Positions 21,235 through 31,613 of a stretch of 64,000 nucleotides of DNA are shown here, in pieces (position 1 is the stretch's first letter; each line of letters starts with the position of its first letter). The position numbers and the translations under genes are program-made. Below the pieces are notes generated by a model. It worked only from the letters and a program-made list of their open reading frames with translations. It did not search any database and was not told where the DNA came from. Source of the DNA: Telluria mixta (GTDB lineage Bacteria > Pseudomonadota > Gammaproteobacteria > Burkholderiales > Burkholderiaceae_D); the NCBI RefSeq assembly GCF_029223865.1, contig NZ_CP119520.1, positions 744,001 to 808,000 of the forward strand. Reading direction: 5' to 3'.

Positions 21235-21738
21235 TCAGCCCAGTTGCTTGAGCAGCGTCTCGGCCGACGACACGTCGAAGCCACCGCTCTCGACGTTCAG
21301 CTGCTTGACGACGCCGTCCTGCACGAGCATCGAGTAGCGCTTCGAGCGCACGCCGAAGCCCTTGGCGACGAGGTCGAATTCCAGGCCGAGGGCCTTGGTG
21401 AACGCGGCGCTGCCGTCGGCCATCATGCGCACGATGCCGGTGGCCTTCTGGTCGCGGCCCCACGCGCCCATCACGAATGCGTCGTTGACGGAGATGCACC
21501 AGATCTCGTCGACACCCTTGGCTTTCAGCCGGTCGGCCAGCTGGATGTAGCCGGGCAGGTGCTGGGCCGAGCAGGTCGGGGTGAAGGCGCCGGGTAGGCC
21601 GAAGATGGCGATGGTCTTGCCTTTCACGAGGTCGGCCACGTTGAACGTGTTCGGGCCGAGCGCGCAGCCTTCGGTTTCGACGTCGATGAATTCCTGCAGG
21701 GAGCCTTCGGGCAGGCGGTCGCCGATCTGGATCGTCAT
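21235..21738 (-). CDS. peroxiredoxin (Prx5/AhpE-like)
   Basis: 167-residue thiol peroxidase with the peroxidatic motif PGAFTPTCSAQHLPGY (Cys near residue 49), then a second half with VSVNDAFVMGAWGRDQKA. It reduces hydrogen peroxide and alkyl hydroperoxides using glutathione or thioredoxin-type donors. The start ATG 21738 has AAGGAA upstream and gives MTIQIGDRLPEG. It lies between ftsZ and lpxC, an insertion into the usual order. Confidence 0.9.
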   Translation of the reverse strand: MTIQIGDRLPEGSLQEFIDVETEGCALGPNTFNVADLVKGKTIAIFGLPGAFTPTCSAQHLPGYIQLADRLKAKGVDEIWCISVNDAFVMGAWGRDQKATGIVRMMADGSAAFTKALGLEFDLVAKGFGVRSKRYSMLVQDGVVKQLNVESGGFDVSSAETLLKQLG

Positions 21739-21792
21739 GGTGGTATTCCTTTCAAGTTTCAAGAACCCGCAAGTATGCCTGATCCAGCCCAA

Positions 21793-21862
21793 ACCGGGGT
21801 CAGAGCCCTTATTTTGGCAACTGCCCGCAAGCTATTTCCAAAAATCGGGCTCTGACCCCGGT
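21793..21862. repeat. ACCGGGGTCAGAGCCC palindrome, copy 2
   Basis: Left arm ACCGGGGTCAGAGCCC (21793-21808) and right arm GGGCTCTGACCCCGGT (21847-21862) are perfectly complementary over 16 bp with a 38-nt loop. It lies between the ftsZ terminator and the peroxiredoxin gene. Confidence 0.9.
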
Positions 21863-21876
21863 GTTGAAAAACGAAA

Positions 21877-21903
21877 GGCCAGGCTGCTTGGAACAGCCTG
21901 GCC
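21877..21903 (-). terminator. ftsZ / dcw operon terminator
   Basis: GGCCAGGCTG and CAGCCTGGCC form a perfect 10-bp stem with a 7-nt loop. On the minus strand it is followed by TTTCGTTTTT, a classic intrinsic terminator closing the dcw transcript. Confidence 0.93.
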
Positions 21904-21949
21904 CCGCATCATGGAGCGCCGGTGGTCAGCCGGCGTTGGAGTCTGCTAC

Positions 21950-23152
21950 TTAGTCGGCTTGCTTGCGCAGGAACGCCGGGATGTCGTAGGTCTCGACACC
22001 GTTGTTCTGCATCGCGCGCACCTGCTCGGAGGCCTGCTCGCGGCGCCACACGGCCGGCTGCTTCATGCCGTCCATCGCGCCGGCGCCGGTCGCCGTACCC
22101 ATGGTCACGCCGGCCGTCACGCCCGGGGTGCCGGACATCATCGGCGCGCCGTACGTGCCGGTGCGCAGGACCTGCTGCGGCTGCACCAGCGAGATGTTGG
22201 CCTTGTTCTTGCCCAGGCCCGTCGCGACGACGGTCACGCGCAGTTCGTCGCCCATCTCGTCGTCGTAGGCGATGCCTTGTGCGATCGCGGCGTCCGGCGC
22301 AGCGAAGGCGCGCACGGCGGCCATGACTTCCTTGATCTCCTTACCTTTCAGGCCGCGCGACGCGGTGACGTTTACCAGCACGCCCTTCGCGCCCGACAGG
22401 TCGATGCCGTCCAGCAGCGGCGAAGCGACGGCCTGTTCGGCGGCGATGCGCGCGCGGTCGACGCCCGACGCGGTCGCGGTGCCCATCATGGCCTTGCCCT
22501 GCTCGCTCATGATGGTCTTCACGTCGTTGAAGTCGACATTGATGTGGCCCGGGACGTTGATGATCTCGGCGATACCGGCGACGGCGTTGTTCAGCACATC
22601 GTCCGCATGCTTCATCCAGTCCAGCATCGATTCGTCTTCGTAGATGTCTTCCAGTTTTTCGTTCAGGATGACGATCAGCGAGTCGACGTGCTTGGTCAGT
22701 TCGTTCAGGCCGTTTTCGGCGACGTCCATGCACTTCTGGCCTTCGTACGAGAACGGCTTCGAGACGACGGCCACGGTCAGCGCGCCCAGGCTCTTGGCGA
22801 CTTCCGCGACGATCGGCGCGGCGCCGGTGCCCGTGCCGCCGCCCATGCCGGCGGCGATGAAGACCATGTGCGCACCGCGCAACGCGTCTTCGATGCGCAT
22901 GCGCGATTGCTCGGCCAGCTGGCGGCCGATTTCCGGACGCATGCCCGCACCCAGGCCGGACTCGCCGATCTGGATGATGTTGTGGGCGCTGGATGCGGCC
23001 AGCGCCTGGGCGTCGGTATTCGCCGCGATGAACTCCACGCCGGCCACGCCCTTGTTGATCATATGCTGGACCGCATTGCCACCCGCGCCGCCAACGCCGA
23101 CGACCTTGATGACGGTGCCCAATGCTGCGTTATCGACCATATCGAACTCCAT
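21950..23152 (-). CDS. ftsZ: cell division GTPase FtsZ
   Basis: 400-residue tubulin homologue that polymerises into the Z ring. Seen: VGVGGAGGNAVQHMI (G1 region), the tubulin signature GGGTGTGAAP, NVDFNDVKTIM (T7 loop), a variable linker rich in Thr/Gly/Met, and the conserved C-terminal peptide DIPAFLRKQAD that binds FtsA, ZipA and ZapD. It is the last gene of the dcw transcript. The leader to ftsA is 217 nt and holds an inverted repeat, leaving room for a separate promoter. Confidence 0.97.
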   Translation of the reverse strand: MEFDMVDNAALGTVIKVVGVGGAGGNAVQHMINKGVAGVEFIAANTDAQALAASSAHNIIQIGESGLGAGMRPEIGRQLAEQSRMRIEDALRGAHMVFIAAGMGGGTGTGAAPIVAEVAKSLGALTVAVVSKPFSYEGQKCMDVAENGLNELTKHVDSLIVILNEKLEDIYEDESMLDWMKHADDVLNNAVAGIAEIINVPGHINVDFNDVKTIMSEQGKAMMGTATASGVDRARIAAEQAVASPLLDGIDLSGAKGVLVNVTASRGLKGKEIKEVMAAVRAFAAPDAAIAQGIAYDDEMGDELRVTVVATGLGKNKANISLVQPQQVLRTGTYGAPMMSGTPGVTAGVTMGTATGAGAMDGMKQPAVWRREQASEQVRAMQNNGVETYDIPAFLRKQAD

Positions 23153-23176
23153 GATGAACTCCTAATCTCGATGAGC

Positions 23177-23229
23177 CGTTTCCAAGCCCGAATCCTCGCG
23201 GACATCGCCAGGACTCGAGATTGGAAACG
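23177..23229. repeat. inverted repeat in ftsZ leader
   Basis: CGTTTCCAA (23177-23185) and TTGGAAACG (23221-23229) are perfect 9-bp inverted copies 35 nt apart, starting 25 nt upstream of the ftsZ ATG. There is no T-run after it. It could be a leader stem-loop or a dimeric protein site. Confidence 0.55.
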
Positions 23230-23368
23230 CGCCACTATTTTAAAAATGTTTCGTGTCCGTTACCAAGCAAATCTGCTACTAGCTGTTACTAAACCTCGAA
23301 AAACCCGCCACGCGTTGCGTTTACGTTGTTCCCATCCTGGCTCACGCGCGCCGCGGTCCTCCGCCGCC

Positions 23369-24601
23369 TCAGAAATTCCCGAGGAACCACTCTTTCATTC
23401 GTTGCCACACTGCCTTCACCGATCCATCCTGACGCGTGACGATGTGACCGCGCAGGTACTGTTTTTTCGCTTCCAGCAGCAGACCGAGGACCGTCGCGTA
23501 GCGCGGGCTGCGCACGACGTCCGCCAGTTGCCCCCGGTATTCCGGCGTGCCGAGGCGCGCCGGTTTCAGGAAGATGTCTTCCGCCATTTCGATCATGCCC
23601 GGCATGATCGACGAGCCGCCCGTCAGCACGATGCCCGACGAGAGCACGCCTTCGTAGCCGGACTCGCGCACGACCTGGTGCACCATCGCGAACAGTTCTT
23701 CCACGCGCGGCTCGATCACGGCCGCCAGCGCCTGGCGCGACAGCGCACGCGGACCGCGGTCGCCGAGGCCCGGCACTTCCAGCGACTCGCCCGGATCGGC
23801 CAACACCTGCTTGGCCACGCCGTAGCGGATCTTGATCTCTTCCGCCTCGCCCGTCGGCGTGCGCAGCGCCATCGCGATGTCGCTCGTGATCTGGTCGCCG
23901 GCGATGGGGATCACGGCCGTGTGGCGGATCGCGCCATCGCTGAAGACCGCGATGTCGGTGGTGCCGCCGCCGATGTCGATCAGCACGACGCCCAGTTCCT
24001 TCTCGTCGTTCGTCAGCACGGAATCGGCCGACGCCATCGGCTGCAGGATCAGGTCCGACACCTCGAGGCCGCAGCGGCGCACGCACTTTACAATATTCTG
24101 GACCGCGGACACCGCACCGGTGACGATGTGCACGCGCACCTCGAGGCGGATGCCGCTCATGCCGATCGGCTCGCGCACGTCTTCCTGGTTGTCGACGATG
24201 AATTCCTGCGGCACCGTGTGCAGCAGCTGCTGGTCGGTCGGGATGTTCACGGCCTTCGCCGTCTCGATCACGCGCGCCACGTCCGTGGCCGTCACTTCCT
24301 TGTCCTTGATGGCGACCATGCCGCTCGAGTTGAACGAGCGGATATGGCTGCCGGCGATCCCCGCGTACACGTTGCGGATCTTGCAGTCGGCCATCAGCTC
24401 GGCTTCTTCGAGCGCGCGCTGGATGGATTCGACGGTCGCTTCGATGTTGACGACAACGCCTTTCTTCAAACCCTTGGACTCGTGCTGGCCCAGTCCGATC
24501 ACCTCGTGGCGCCCATCGGCCATCACCTCGGCCACCACCGCCACCACCTTCGAGGTACCGATGTCGAGGCCGACGATCAGGTTCTTCGCGTCTTTTGTCA
24601 T
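23369..24601 (-). CDS. ftsA: cell division protein FtsA
   Basis: 410-residue actin-like ATPase that anchors FtsZ to the membrane. The nucleotide-binding motifs are LDIGTSKVVAVVAEV, DIGGGTTDIAVFSDGAI and LTGGSSIMPGM; a 1C-type subdomain lies between. The C-terminal amphipathic membrane-targeting helix is KAVWQRMKEWFLGNF. It lies 21 nt downstream of ftsQ. Confidence 0.96.
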   Translation of the reverse strand: MTKDAKNLIVGLDIGTSKVVAVVAEVMADGRHEVIGLGQHESKGLKKGVVVNIEATVESIQRALEEAELMADCKIRNVYAGIAGSHIRSFNSSGMVAIKDKEVTATDVARVIETAKAVNIPTDQQLLHTVPQEFIVDNQEDVREPIGMSGIRLEVRVHIVTGAVSAVQNIVKCVRRCGLEVSDLILQPMASADSVLTNDEKELGVVLIDIGGGTTDIAVFSDGAIRHTAVIPIAGDQITSDIAMALRTPTGEAEEIKIRYGVAKQVLADPGESLEVPGLGDRGPRALSRQALAAVIEPRVEELFAMVHQVVRESGYEGVLSSGIVLTGGSSIMPGMIEMAEDIFLKPARLGTPEYRGQLADVVRSPRYATVLGLLLEAKKQYLRGHIVTRQDGSVKAVWQRMKEWFLGNF

Positions 24602-24622
24602 GTTTGCTGTCGCCTGCTTAAA

Positions 24623-25444
24623 TTAGATCTGCTTTGTAGTTTTGGTATTTGTTTTTTTCTTGACTGCCGCCTTCACGGGCTTGGACGCATCCGCCGGCAC
24701 GGTCAATGCCGCCGAGGACAATGCGAGACCGTTCGGATAGCGCATGTCGATGGTATCGATGCGCCCTTCCTGCAGTCTAGCCACCAGCTGGGGGTAAATG
24801 CTCACCAGCCGCTGCACGCGTCCGTGCAGTGTGTCCTTGTCCTTCTCGCGTCCCAGCTCCACGCTCATGCCGTTGTTCAGCCTCACCGTCCAGGCGTAGC
24901 GGTTCGACAGGCTGATCGACTCCGGCGTCAGGCGGATCGGCGCGAACCAGCCGCGCAGTTCCGCGAAGCGCGTGAGCACTTCCTTCTCGCTGCCGGTGGG
25001 ACCATCGAACGCAGGCAGTGCGTGGTCCTCATCGGCCTCGGCCAGGTTGGCCGTGAACACGTCGCCCTTCACCGACAACAGCTTGCCGTCCTCGCCCCAC
25101 GTGCCCAGCGCCTCGTGCTCTTCGACCTGCACGATCAGCTGGTTCGGCCACTCGCGGCGCACGCTGGCCTTGCGCACCCACGGCACGGCCTCGAAGGTGG
25201 TGCGCACCTGTTCGAGGTCGCTCGTGAAGAAGTTACCGCTGATCTTCCCGAGCACCCCGTTACGCACCGTCAGCTCGTTCACGTGCTGCAGGTCCAGCCC
25301 GTACATGCTCTCGACCCGCACCGCGCGCAACGTGAACATCGGGCGCTGCGACAGCCACCACACTCCCGACGCCACGCACGCGAGCACCACCAGCGCGGTC
25401 AGCGCGCTGGCGGTTGCGTTCAGAGCTCGCACGTCATGCCACAT
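24623..25444 (-). CDS. ftsQ: cell division protein FtsQ
   Basis: 273-residue bitopic divisome protein with a short cytosolic N terminus, one membrane segment (ALTALVVLACVASGVWWL, residues about 14-35), a POTRA domain (FTLRAVRVESMYGLDLQHVN) and a beta domain ending near MRYPNGLALS. The tail is Lys/Thr-rich. FtsQ links early and late division proteins through FtsL/FtsB. Confidence 0.93.
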   Translation of the reverse strand: MWHDVRALNATASALTALVVLACVASGVWWLSQRPMFTLRAVRVESMYGLDLQHVNELTVRNGVLGKISGNFFTSDLEQVRTTFEAVPWVRKASVRREWPNQLIVQVEEHEALGTWGEDGKLLSVKGDVFTANLAEADEDHALPAFDGPTGSEKEVLTRFAELRGWFAPIRLTPESISLSNRYAWTVRLNNGMSVELGREKDKDTLHGRVQRLVSIYPQLVARLQEGRIDTIDMRYPNGLALSSAALTVPADASKPVKAAVKKKTNTKTTKQI

Positions 25445-25454
25445 CTTTGTTTCC

Positions 25455-26429
25455 TTATCCCTTCTTCGCCTGTCCAGCTTTCAGGCTGGCGGAGCGCAGA
25501 ATATCCACGCACAGGTCTTCGTAACTCGTGCCCTCGGCGCGCGCCGCCATCGGCACGAGCGAGTGCGTCGTCATGCCCGGCGACGTGTTCACCTCCAGCA
25601 GGAACGGTGCATTGTCCGACTCGCGCAGCAGCACGTCGATGCGGCTCCAGCCTTCGCAGCCGAGCGCGCGGTACGCGTTCACGACGTGGGCCTGGATCGC
25701 GGCGGTCGTCGCCGCATCGAGCGGCGCCGGGCAGTGATATTTCGTGTCGTCCGTGAAGTACTTGTTCTGGTAGTCGTAATTGCCCTCGGGCGCGACGATC
25801 TCCACGATCGGCAGCGCGCGCGCGGTGGGGCCGCTGCCCAGCACCGGCACGGAAAACTCCCTGCCCTGGATGAACTGCTCGACCAGCACCACCTTGTCGT
25901 ACTGGCGCGCCAGGTCGACGGCGGCCTGCAGCGCAGCCGCATCGGTCACTTTGGTGATGCCGATGGTGGAGCCTTCGAGCGGCGGCTTGACGATCAGCGG
26001 CAGGCCCAGTTCGGCCACGATGGCATTCGCGTCGACATCCGCGCCGGCGGCGATGGTGACGTAGCGCGGCGTCGGCACACCGGCCGCCAGCCACACGATC
26101 TTGGTCGTGACCTTGTCCATGCCGACGGAGGACGCCATCACGCCGCTGCCCGTGTACGGGATGCCCAGCAGTTCCAGCGCGCCCTGCAGCGTGCCGTCCT
26201 CGCCGTAGCGGCCGTGCAGTGCGATGAACACGCGGTCGAATTTTTCCGCGGCCAGTTCGGCCAGCGAGCGCTCGGCCGGGTCGAACGGGTGCGCGTCGAT
26301 GCCCTTCGATTTCAATGCCTGCAGCACGCCGCTGCCCGAGATCAGCGAAATCTCGCGCTCGGCGGACCGGCCGCCGAACAATACCCCGACCTTGCCCAGG
26401 GCTTTTGCGTCGGTTTCAGGAATGCTCAC
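25455..26429 (-). CDS. ddl: D-alanine--D-alanine ligase
   Basis: 324-residue ATP-grasp enzyme making the D-Ala-D-Ala dipeptide. Seen: [55 protein letters not shown], and the metal-binding end [15 protein letters not shown] (typical DdlB). The first 4 nt overlap the murC stop. The order murC-ddl-ftsQ matches gamma- and betaproteobacterial dcw clusters. Confidence 0.96.
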   Translation of the reverse strand: MSIPETDAKALGKVGVLFGGRSAEREISLISGSGVLQALKSKGIDAHPFDPAERSLAELAAEKFDRVFIALHGRYGEDGTLQGALELLGIPYTGSGVMASSVGMDKVTTKIVWLAAGVPTPRYVTIAAGADVDANAIVAELGLPLIVKPPLEGSTIGITKVTDAAALQAAVDLARQYDKVVLVEQFIQGREFSVPVLGSGPTARALPIVEIVAPEGNYDYQNKYFTDDTKYHCPAPLDAATTAAIQAHVVNAYRALGCEGWSRIDVLLRESDNAPFLLEVNTSPGMTTHSLVPMAARAEGTSYEDLCVDILRSASLKAGQAKKG

Positions 26430-27823
26430 GATGCTACCTTTTGATTCGATGTCAGTTGATGGGGAACGCCGCCGATGGAGCCGGCGCCCATGGTGAGCAC
26501 GACGTCGCCGTCGCGCGCCACCTTGAGGATCGTCGCCGGCATGTCGGCGATGGCTTCCACGAACACCGGTTCGACCGCGCCGCCCGCGCGCAGCGCACGC
26601 GCGAGCGCGCGGCCGTCCGCCGCCACGATCGGCGCCTCGCCGGCCGGATACACTTCCGCCAGCAGCAGCACGTCCGGCGCCGCCAGCACCTTGACGAAGT
26701 CCTCGAACAGGTCACGGGTGCGCGAATAGCGGTGCGGCTGGAACGCCAGCACGAGGCGGCGGCCCGGGTACGCGGCGCGCGCGGCGGCCAGGGTCACCTG
26801 CGCTTCCACCGGGTGGTGGCCGTAGTCGTCGACGAGCGTGAAGCTGCCGCCCTGCGGCAGTTCGATCTCGCCGTAGCGCGTGAAGCGGCGGCCCACGCCG
26901 TTGAATTCGCGCAGGCCCTGCGCCGTCGCTTCGTCGGGCACGCCGATCTCGCGTGCGATCGCGATCGCGGAGCACGCGTTCAGCACGTTGTGCATGCCCG
27001 GCTGGTTCAGCACGAAGTCCGTGTCCGGATAGCCTTGCTGGCGCACGGTGAAATGCATCTGGATGCCGACGGCGCGCGCGTTCAGGGCGCGCACTTCGGC
27101 CTCTTCCGAGAAGCCGTAGGTCGTCACCGGCTTCGTCACCTGCGGCAGGATGGAACGCACGTTGGCGTCGTCGATGCACATCATGGCGCGGCCGTAGAAC
27201 GGCAGGCGGTGCGTGAAGTTGACGAACGCCGCCTTCAGCTTTTCGAAGTCGTGCTCGTACGTTTCCATGTGGTCGGCGTCGATGTTGGTGATCACCTCGA
27301 TCATCGGCGACAGGTTCAGGAACGACGCATCCGATTCGTCCGCCTCGGCCACGATGTAATCGCCGGTACCCAGCTTCGCGTTGGCGCCGGCGCTGTTCAG
27401 GCGGCCGCCAATGACGAAGGTCGGGTCCAGGCCGCCCTGCGCGAGCACGGAGGCGACGAGGCTCGTCGTCGTCGTCTTGCCGTGCGTGCCGGCGATGGCG
27501 ATGCCGCGCTTCAGGCGCATCAGCTCACCCAGCATGATGGCGCGCGGGACGATGGGGACTTTCGCGGCGCGCGCGGCGACGACTTCCGGATTCGCCTCGT
27601 TGACGGCGGTCGACGTGACGACGGCGTCCGCGCCGGCGATGTTGCCGGCCGCGTGGCCGATGCGCACGTCCGCGCCCAGTTGCTGCAGGCGCTGGCTGGC
27701 CGCGTTCGACGCGAGGTCCGAGCCCGATACTTTATAGCCGAGGTTCAGCAGCACTTCCGCGATGCCGCTCATGCCGCTGCCGCCGATGCCGACGAAGTGA
27801 ATGTGTTTGATCTTGTGTTTCAT
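26426..27823 (-). CDS. murC: UDP-N-acetylmuramate--L-alanine ligase
   Basis: 465-residue Mur ligase adding L-Ala to UDP-MurNAc. Motifs: [18 protein letters not shown], the ATP loop [20 protein letters not shown] and [11 protein letters not shown]. It overlaps murG by 4 nt upstream and ddl by 4 nt downstream, so translation is coupled. Confidence 0.97.
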   Translation of the reverse strand: MKHKIKHIHFVGIGGSGMSGIAEVLLNLGYKVSGSDLASNAASQRLQQLGADVRIGHAAGNIAGADAVVTSTAVNEANPEVVAARAAKVPIVPRAIMLGELMRLKRGIAIAGTHGKTTTTSLVASVLAQGGLDPTFVIGGRLNSAGANAKLGTGDYIVAEADESDASFLNLSPMIEVITNIDADHMETYEHDFEKLKAAFVNFTHRLPFYGRAMMCIDDANVRSILPQVTKPVTTYGFSEEAEVRALNARAVGIQMHFTVRQQGYPDTDFVLNQPGMHNVLNACSAIAIAREIGVPDEATAQGLREFNGVGRRFTRYGEIELPQGGSFTLVDDYGHHPVEAQVTLAAARAAYPGRRLVLAFQPHRYSRTRDLFEDFVKVLAAPDVLLLAEVYPAGEAPIVAADGRALARALRAGGAVEPVFVEAIADMPATILKVARDGDVVLTMGAGSIGGVPHQLTSNQKVAS

Positions 27824-28902
27824 TGTCCGCCGTTCGCCAGTTCTTCAAGTACGCGCGCGATCGCCGCATTGGCGTCGCGCCGTCCCACCGCCTGCGCCGC
27901 CTCGGCCATCGCCAGGCAGTCGTCGCGCGTGGTGGTTTGCAGCAGCTTTGCCAGCTGCTGCGGATTCAGTTCGCCCTGCGGCAGGTGCACGGCCGCCTTC
28001 TGCCCCGCCATCCAGGTCGCGTTGTCGCGCTGGTGGCTCGTCGTGCTGGCGACGAACGGCACGAGCACGCTCGCCACGCCCGCCGCCGTCAGTTCCGACA
28101 CGGTGATCGCGCCGGCGCGGCAGATCACGAGGTCCGCGTTCGCATATTCCGCCGCCATGTCGTCGATGAAGTCGACGACGTTCGCCTGCACGCCCGCCTG
28201 CGCATATGCCGCACGCAGCGCGTCGATGTTCTTCTTGCCCGACTGGTGGGTGACCGTCGGCCGCAGGCCTTCCGGGATCAGTGCCAGCGCGGCCGGCACG
28301 CTGTCATTGAGCACCTTCGCACCGAGGCTGCCGCCCACGACGAGGATATTCAGCGGTCCGCTGCGGCCGGCGAAACGGTGGCCCGGCGACGGCATCTCGA
28401 GGATCTCCTTGCGCACTGGATTACCGGTGACGACGGCTTTACCGGCGGCCTTGCCGAAATCGGCCGGGAAGCCGAACAGCACGCGCTGTGCGAGCGGCGT
28501 CAGGGTCTTGTTCGACAGGAGCAGGGCCGCATCCGCATTCACGAGCGCCAGCGGAATGCCGCGCGAACGCGCCATCATCCCGCCCGGCACCGTCACGTAG
28601 CCGCCCATGCCCAGCACGACGTCCGGCTTGCGCAGGGCCAGGTACTTGCGGCACGAGGCAAAGCTGGCGACCAGCTTGAACGCGCCGGACACCGTGTGCG
28701 CGATGCCCTTGCCGCGCATGCCGGCGAAGTCGATGGAATCCATCGGGATGCCGTGCTTCGGCACGATGTCCTTTTCCATGCCGTGCTGCGTGCCCAGCCA
28801 CGACACTTCCCAGCCGCGCTCGCGCATCGATTGCGCGATGGCGATGCCGGGGAAGATGTGGCCGCCCGTACCGGCGGCCATGATCATCAAGCGTCTTGTC
28901 AT
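27820..28902 (-). CDS. murG: lipid II synthase (undecaprenyl-PP-MurNAc GlcNAc transferase)
   Basis: 360-residue membrane-associated GT28 glycosyltransferase that converts lipid I to lipid II. Motifs: [17 protein letters not shown] (G-loop 1), [13 protein letters not shown] (G-loop 2), [15 protein letters not shown] (G-loop 3), and the UDP-GlcNAc site [16 protein letters not shown]. The ATG overlaps the ftsW stop (ATGA). A longer in-frame extension upstream is a shadow of ftsW. Confidence 0.97.
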   Translation of the reverse strand: MTRRLMIMAAGTGGHIFPGIAIAQSMRERGWEVSWLGTQHGMEKDIVPKHGIPMDSIDFAGMRGKGIAHTVSGAFKLVASFASCRKYLALRKPDVVLGMGGYVTVPGGMMARSRGIPLALVNADAALLLSNKTLTPLAQRVLFGFPADFGKAAGKAVVTGNPVRKEILEMPSPGHRFAGRSGPLNILVVGGSLGAKVLNDSVPAALALIPEGLRPTVTHQSGKKNIDALRAAYAQAGVQANVVDFIDDMAAEYANADLVICRAGAITVSELTAAGVASVLVPFVASTTSHQRDNATWMAGQKAAVHLPQGELNPQQLAKLLQTTTRDDCLAMAEAAQAVGRRDANAAIARVLEELANGGQ

Positions 28903-30116
28903 TGCCGGCCTCCCCGCATCCGTACCCGGTTTTCGTAATCGATGCGCAGCAGGATCGCGAGACCGACGCAGTTGAACAGCACGCCGGAACCGCCGTAGCT
29001 CATCAGCGGCAGGGTCAGGCCCTTGGTGGGCAGCAGGCCCAGGTTCACGCCCATGTTGATGAACACCTGCACGCCGATCCAGATGCCGATGCCTTTCGCG
29101 GCGAGGCCGGCGAAGTGTTGTTCCAGCGCGATGGCCTGGCGGCCGATGTCGAAGGCGCGCTTGACGAGCCAGTAGAACAGGCCGATCACGACGAGAACGC
29201 CGACGAGACCGAGCTCCTCGCCGATGACGGCCATGATGAAGTCCGTGTGCGCTTCCGGCAGGTAGTGCAGCTTCTCCACGCTGCCGCCCAGGCCCACGCC
29301 GAAGAACTCGCCGCGGCCGAATGCGATCAGCGAATGGGTCAGCTGGTATGCCTTGTCCAACGCATTGCCCTCTTCCCACGGGTTCATGTACGCGAACATG
29401 CGCGCACGCCGGAACGGCGACAGCGCGATGATGGTCGAGAACACGAGCACCAGGACGGCGCCGATCCCGCCGAACCAGATCATGTTGAAGCCGCCGAGGA
29501 ACAGGATGCCCATCGAGATGCAGACGACGACGCCGAACGCGCCGAGGTCGGGCTCCAGCATCAGCAGCGCGCCGACGAGCGCCATCGCGGCGGCCATCGG
29601 CATGAAGCCCTTCGTCAGCTTGTGCATGTACTGCTGCTTGCGCACCGTGAAGTCGGCCGCGTACAGCACGGACACCACCTTCATGATCTCGGACGGCTGC
29701 AAATTGAAAATCTTCAGCGACAGCCAGCGCCGGGCGCCGTTCACGACCACGCCGACGCCGGGGATGAGCACGAGCGACAGCAGGACCAGCGTGGCAACGA
29801 ACATCAGCGGCGCAAAGCGCTGCCACGTCGCGACGGGGATGCGGAAGACGAACAGGCCCGCCACCATCGAGATCGTGATGAACATGGCCTGGCGCACCAG
29901 GAAGTAATTATTCTTGCCGGCCAGGTAGGCGAACTTGGGGGAGTCCGGCAGCGCGACCGACGCCGAGTACACCATCACCATCCCGAACAGCATCAGGAGC
30001 ACCACGACCCACACGAGCGGCTGGTCGTATTCCATCATGCGCGACGGCCGTGCGCGCGTCGCGATCGGCGCGTCGCTGGCGCTGCCGCCGAACTTGAAGG
30101 GAATCTGGAAAGGCAT
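28899..30116 (-). CDS. ftsW: lipid II glycan polymerase / division protein FtsW
   Basis: 405-residue SEDS protein with about ten membrane segments after a cytosolic N-terminal stretch of about 35 residues. SEDS hallmarks: [33 protein letters not shown] and the C-terminal [17 protein letters not shown]. FtsW polymerises septal glycan together with FtsI. Its start overlaps the murD stop by 1 nt (TGATG). Confidence 0.97.
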   Translation of the reverse strand: MPFQIPFKFGGSASDAPIATRARPSRMMEYDQPLVWVVVLLMLFGMVMVYSASVALPDSPKFAYLAGKNNYFLVRQAMFITISMVAGLFVFRIPVATWQRFAPLMFVATLVLLSLVLIPGVGVVVNGARRWLSLKIFNLQPSEIMKVVSVLYAADFTVRKQQYMHKLTKGFMPMAAAMALVGALLMLEPDLGAFGVVVCISMGILFLGGFNMIWFGGIGAVLVLVFSTIIALSPFRRARMFAYMNPWEEGNALDKAYQLTHSLIAFGRGEFFGVGLGGSVEKLHYLPEAHTDFIMAVIGEELGLVGVLVVIGLFYWLVKRAFDIGRQAIALEQHFAGLAAKGIGIWIGVQVFINMGVNLGLLPTKGLTLPLMSYGGSGVLFNCVGLAILLRIDYENRVRMRGGRQ

Positions 30117-31612
30117 CAGATCTCCTGTCCCTTCTCGAGCGCGATGTCGCGCACGGCGTCCACGAAGACCTGGGCGCGGTGCGCGTAGTTCGTGAACATA
30201 TCCAGGCTCGCGCAGGCGGGCGACAGCAGCACGACGTCACCCGACTTCGCCAGACCGTTCGCGCGGCGCACGGCTTCCGGCAGGCCCGGAAGCTCGAAGC
30301 ACGGCACGCCGGTGGGCTCCAGGGCGGCGCCGATGGCGGGGCCGTCGCGGCCGATCAGCAGCACGGCGCGTACGTAGCGCGCGCACGGGCCGGCCAGCGG
30401 GCTGAAATCCTGGCCCTTGCCGTCGCCGCCCGCGATGAGCAGGATCTGGCGGTCCGTCTCGCCGAACGTTTTACCGAGGCCTTCCAGCGCGGCGACGGTG
30501 GCGCCGACGTTCGTGCCCTTGGAATCGTCGTAGTACTCGACGTTGTCGATGCTGGTGATGAGCTCCACGCGGTGCGGCTCGCCCTGGTATTCGCGCAGGC
30601 CGTGCAGCAGCGGCGCCAGCGGCAGGCCGACGGACCGGCACAGCGCCAGCGCGGCCAGCGCGTTCGAGGCGTTGTGCAGGCCGCGGATGTGCAGCGCGTC
30701 GGCAGGCATCAACCGGTTGATGACGACTTCGACGGGTTCGGCCGGCTCGTTTTTCTTTTTCTTCTTCTCGGGTTCTTCGCCCGGGTTCGCATTCGCCAAC
30801 CACAGCACGCCACGCTCGTTCACGAGGCCGAAGCTGCCCGGCGCATCCGGTTCGCCGGTGCCGAACGTGGTGATCGCAGCGCCCGGCGCCGTCATGCCCA
30901 TCACGACGCTGTCGTCGCGGTTCAGCACACGGACGGTGTCGGCGCCGAAGATGCGGGCCTTGTCGGCGGCATAGGCGGCCATGCTGCCGTGCCAGTCGAG
31001 GTGGTCCTGCGTGATGTTCAGGACGGTCGCGGCGTCCGGGTTCAGGCTGTACGTCGTGTGCAGCTGGAAGCTGGAGAGTTCCAGCACCCAGGCTTGCGGC
31101 AGCTCGTTCGCATCGATCACCTCGCGCAGCACGTCCAGCGCGGCGGGGCTGATGTTGCCGGCGACCTTCGTCGTGAGACCGGCGCGGCGGCACAACAAGC
31201 CGGTGAGGCTCGTCACCGTCGTCTTGCCGTTCGTACCCGTGATGGCGATGACTTTCGGGGAGTACCCCTGCTCCGCCTTCAGGTTCGACAGCGCCTGCGC
31301 GAACAGCTCGATCTCGCCCCACAGCGGCACGTGGCGTGCGGCGGCTGCCGGCGCGATCTCGGCCAGTTCACGGTCCGGCGCCAGGCCGGGGCTGACGGCG
31401 ACGAAGTCCACGCCGTCCAGCAGGTTCGCCGTGAACGGGCCGGCGACGAATTCGGCATCCGCTACGGCAGCGCGCAGCGCGGGCAGGCGTGCCGGCTCGG
31501 CGCGCGTGTCGGCCACGCGCACGCGGGCGCCCGAGCGCGCGAGCCACAGCGCGATCGCCAGGCCCGATTCGCCGAGCCCCAGTACCAGTGCGGTTTTGCC
31601 GTCGTAGTTCAT
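30116..31612 (-). CDS. murD: UDP-MurNAc-L-Ala--D-glutamate ligase
   Basis: 498-residue Mur ligase adding D-Glu. Motifs: [48 protein letters not shown] and [17 protein letters not shown]. It is longer than the usual 440-450 residues because a Glu/Lys-rich insertion ([15 protein letters not shown], coded near 30740-30790) sits in the central domain before the [17 protein letters not shown] segment. The catalytic core looks intact. Confidence 0.96.
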   Translation of the reverse strand: MNYDGKTALVLGLGESGLAIALWLARSGARVRVADTRAEPARLPALRAAVADAEFVAGPFTANLLDGVDFVAVSPGLAPDRELAEIAPAAAARHVPLWGEIELFAQALSNLKAEQGYSPKVIAITGTNGKTTVTSLTGLLCRRAGLTTKVAGNISPAALDVLREVIDANELPQAWVLELSSFQLHTTYSLNPDAATVLNITQDHLDWHGSMAAYAADKARIFGADTVRVLNRDDSVVMGMTAPGAAITTFGTGEPDAPGSFGLVNERGVLWLANANPGEEPEKKKKKNEPAEPVEVVINRLMPADALHIRGLHNASNALAALALCRSVGLPLAPLLHGLREYQGEPHRVELITSIDNVEYYDDSKGTNVGATVAALEGLGKTFGETDRQILLIAGGDGKGQDFSPLAGPCARYVRAVLLIGRDGPAIGAALEPTGVPCFELPGLPEAVRRANGLAKSGDVVLLSPACASLDMFTNYAHRAQVFVDAVRDIALEKGQEI

Positions 31613-31613
31613 A

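Noticed and set aside
21581..25756. A 1391-codon plus-strand open frame opposite prx, ftsZ, ftsA and ftsQ
   Set aside because: It spans four well-identified genes on the other strand and has no recognisable domain or start signal.
28896..30188. Long plus-strand frames opposite ftsW and murD
   Set aside because: His/Arg/Asp/Glu-rich shadow translations; the minus-strand genes are unambiguous.
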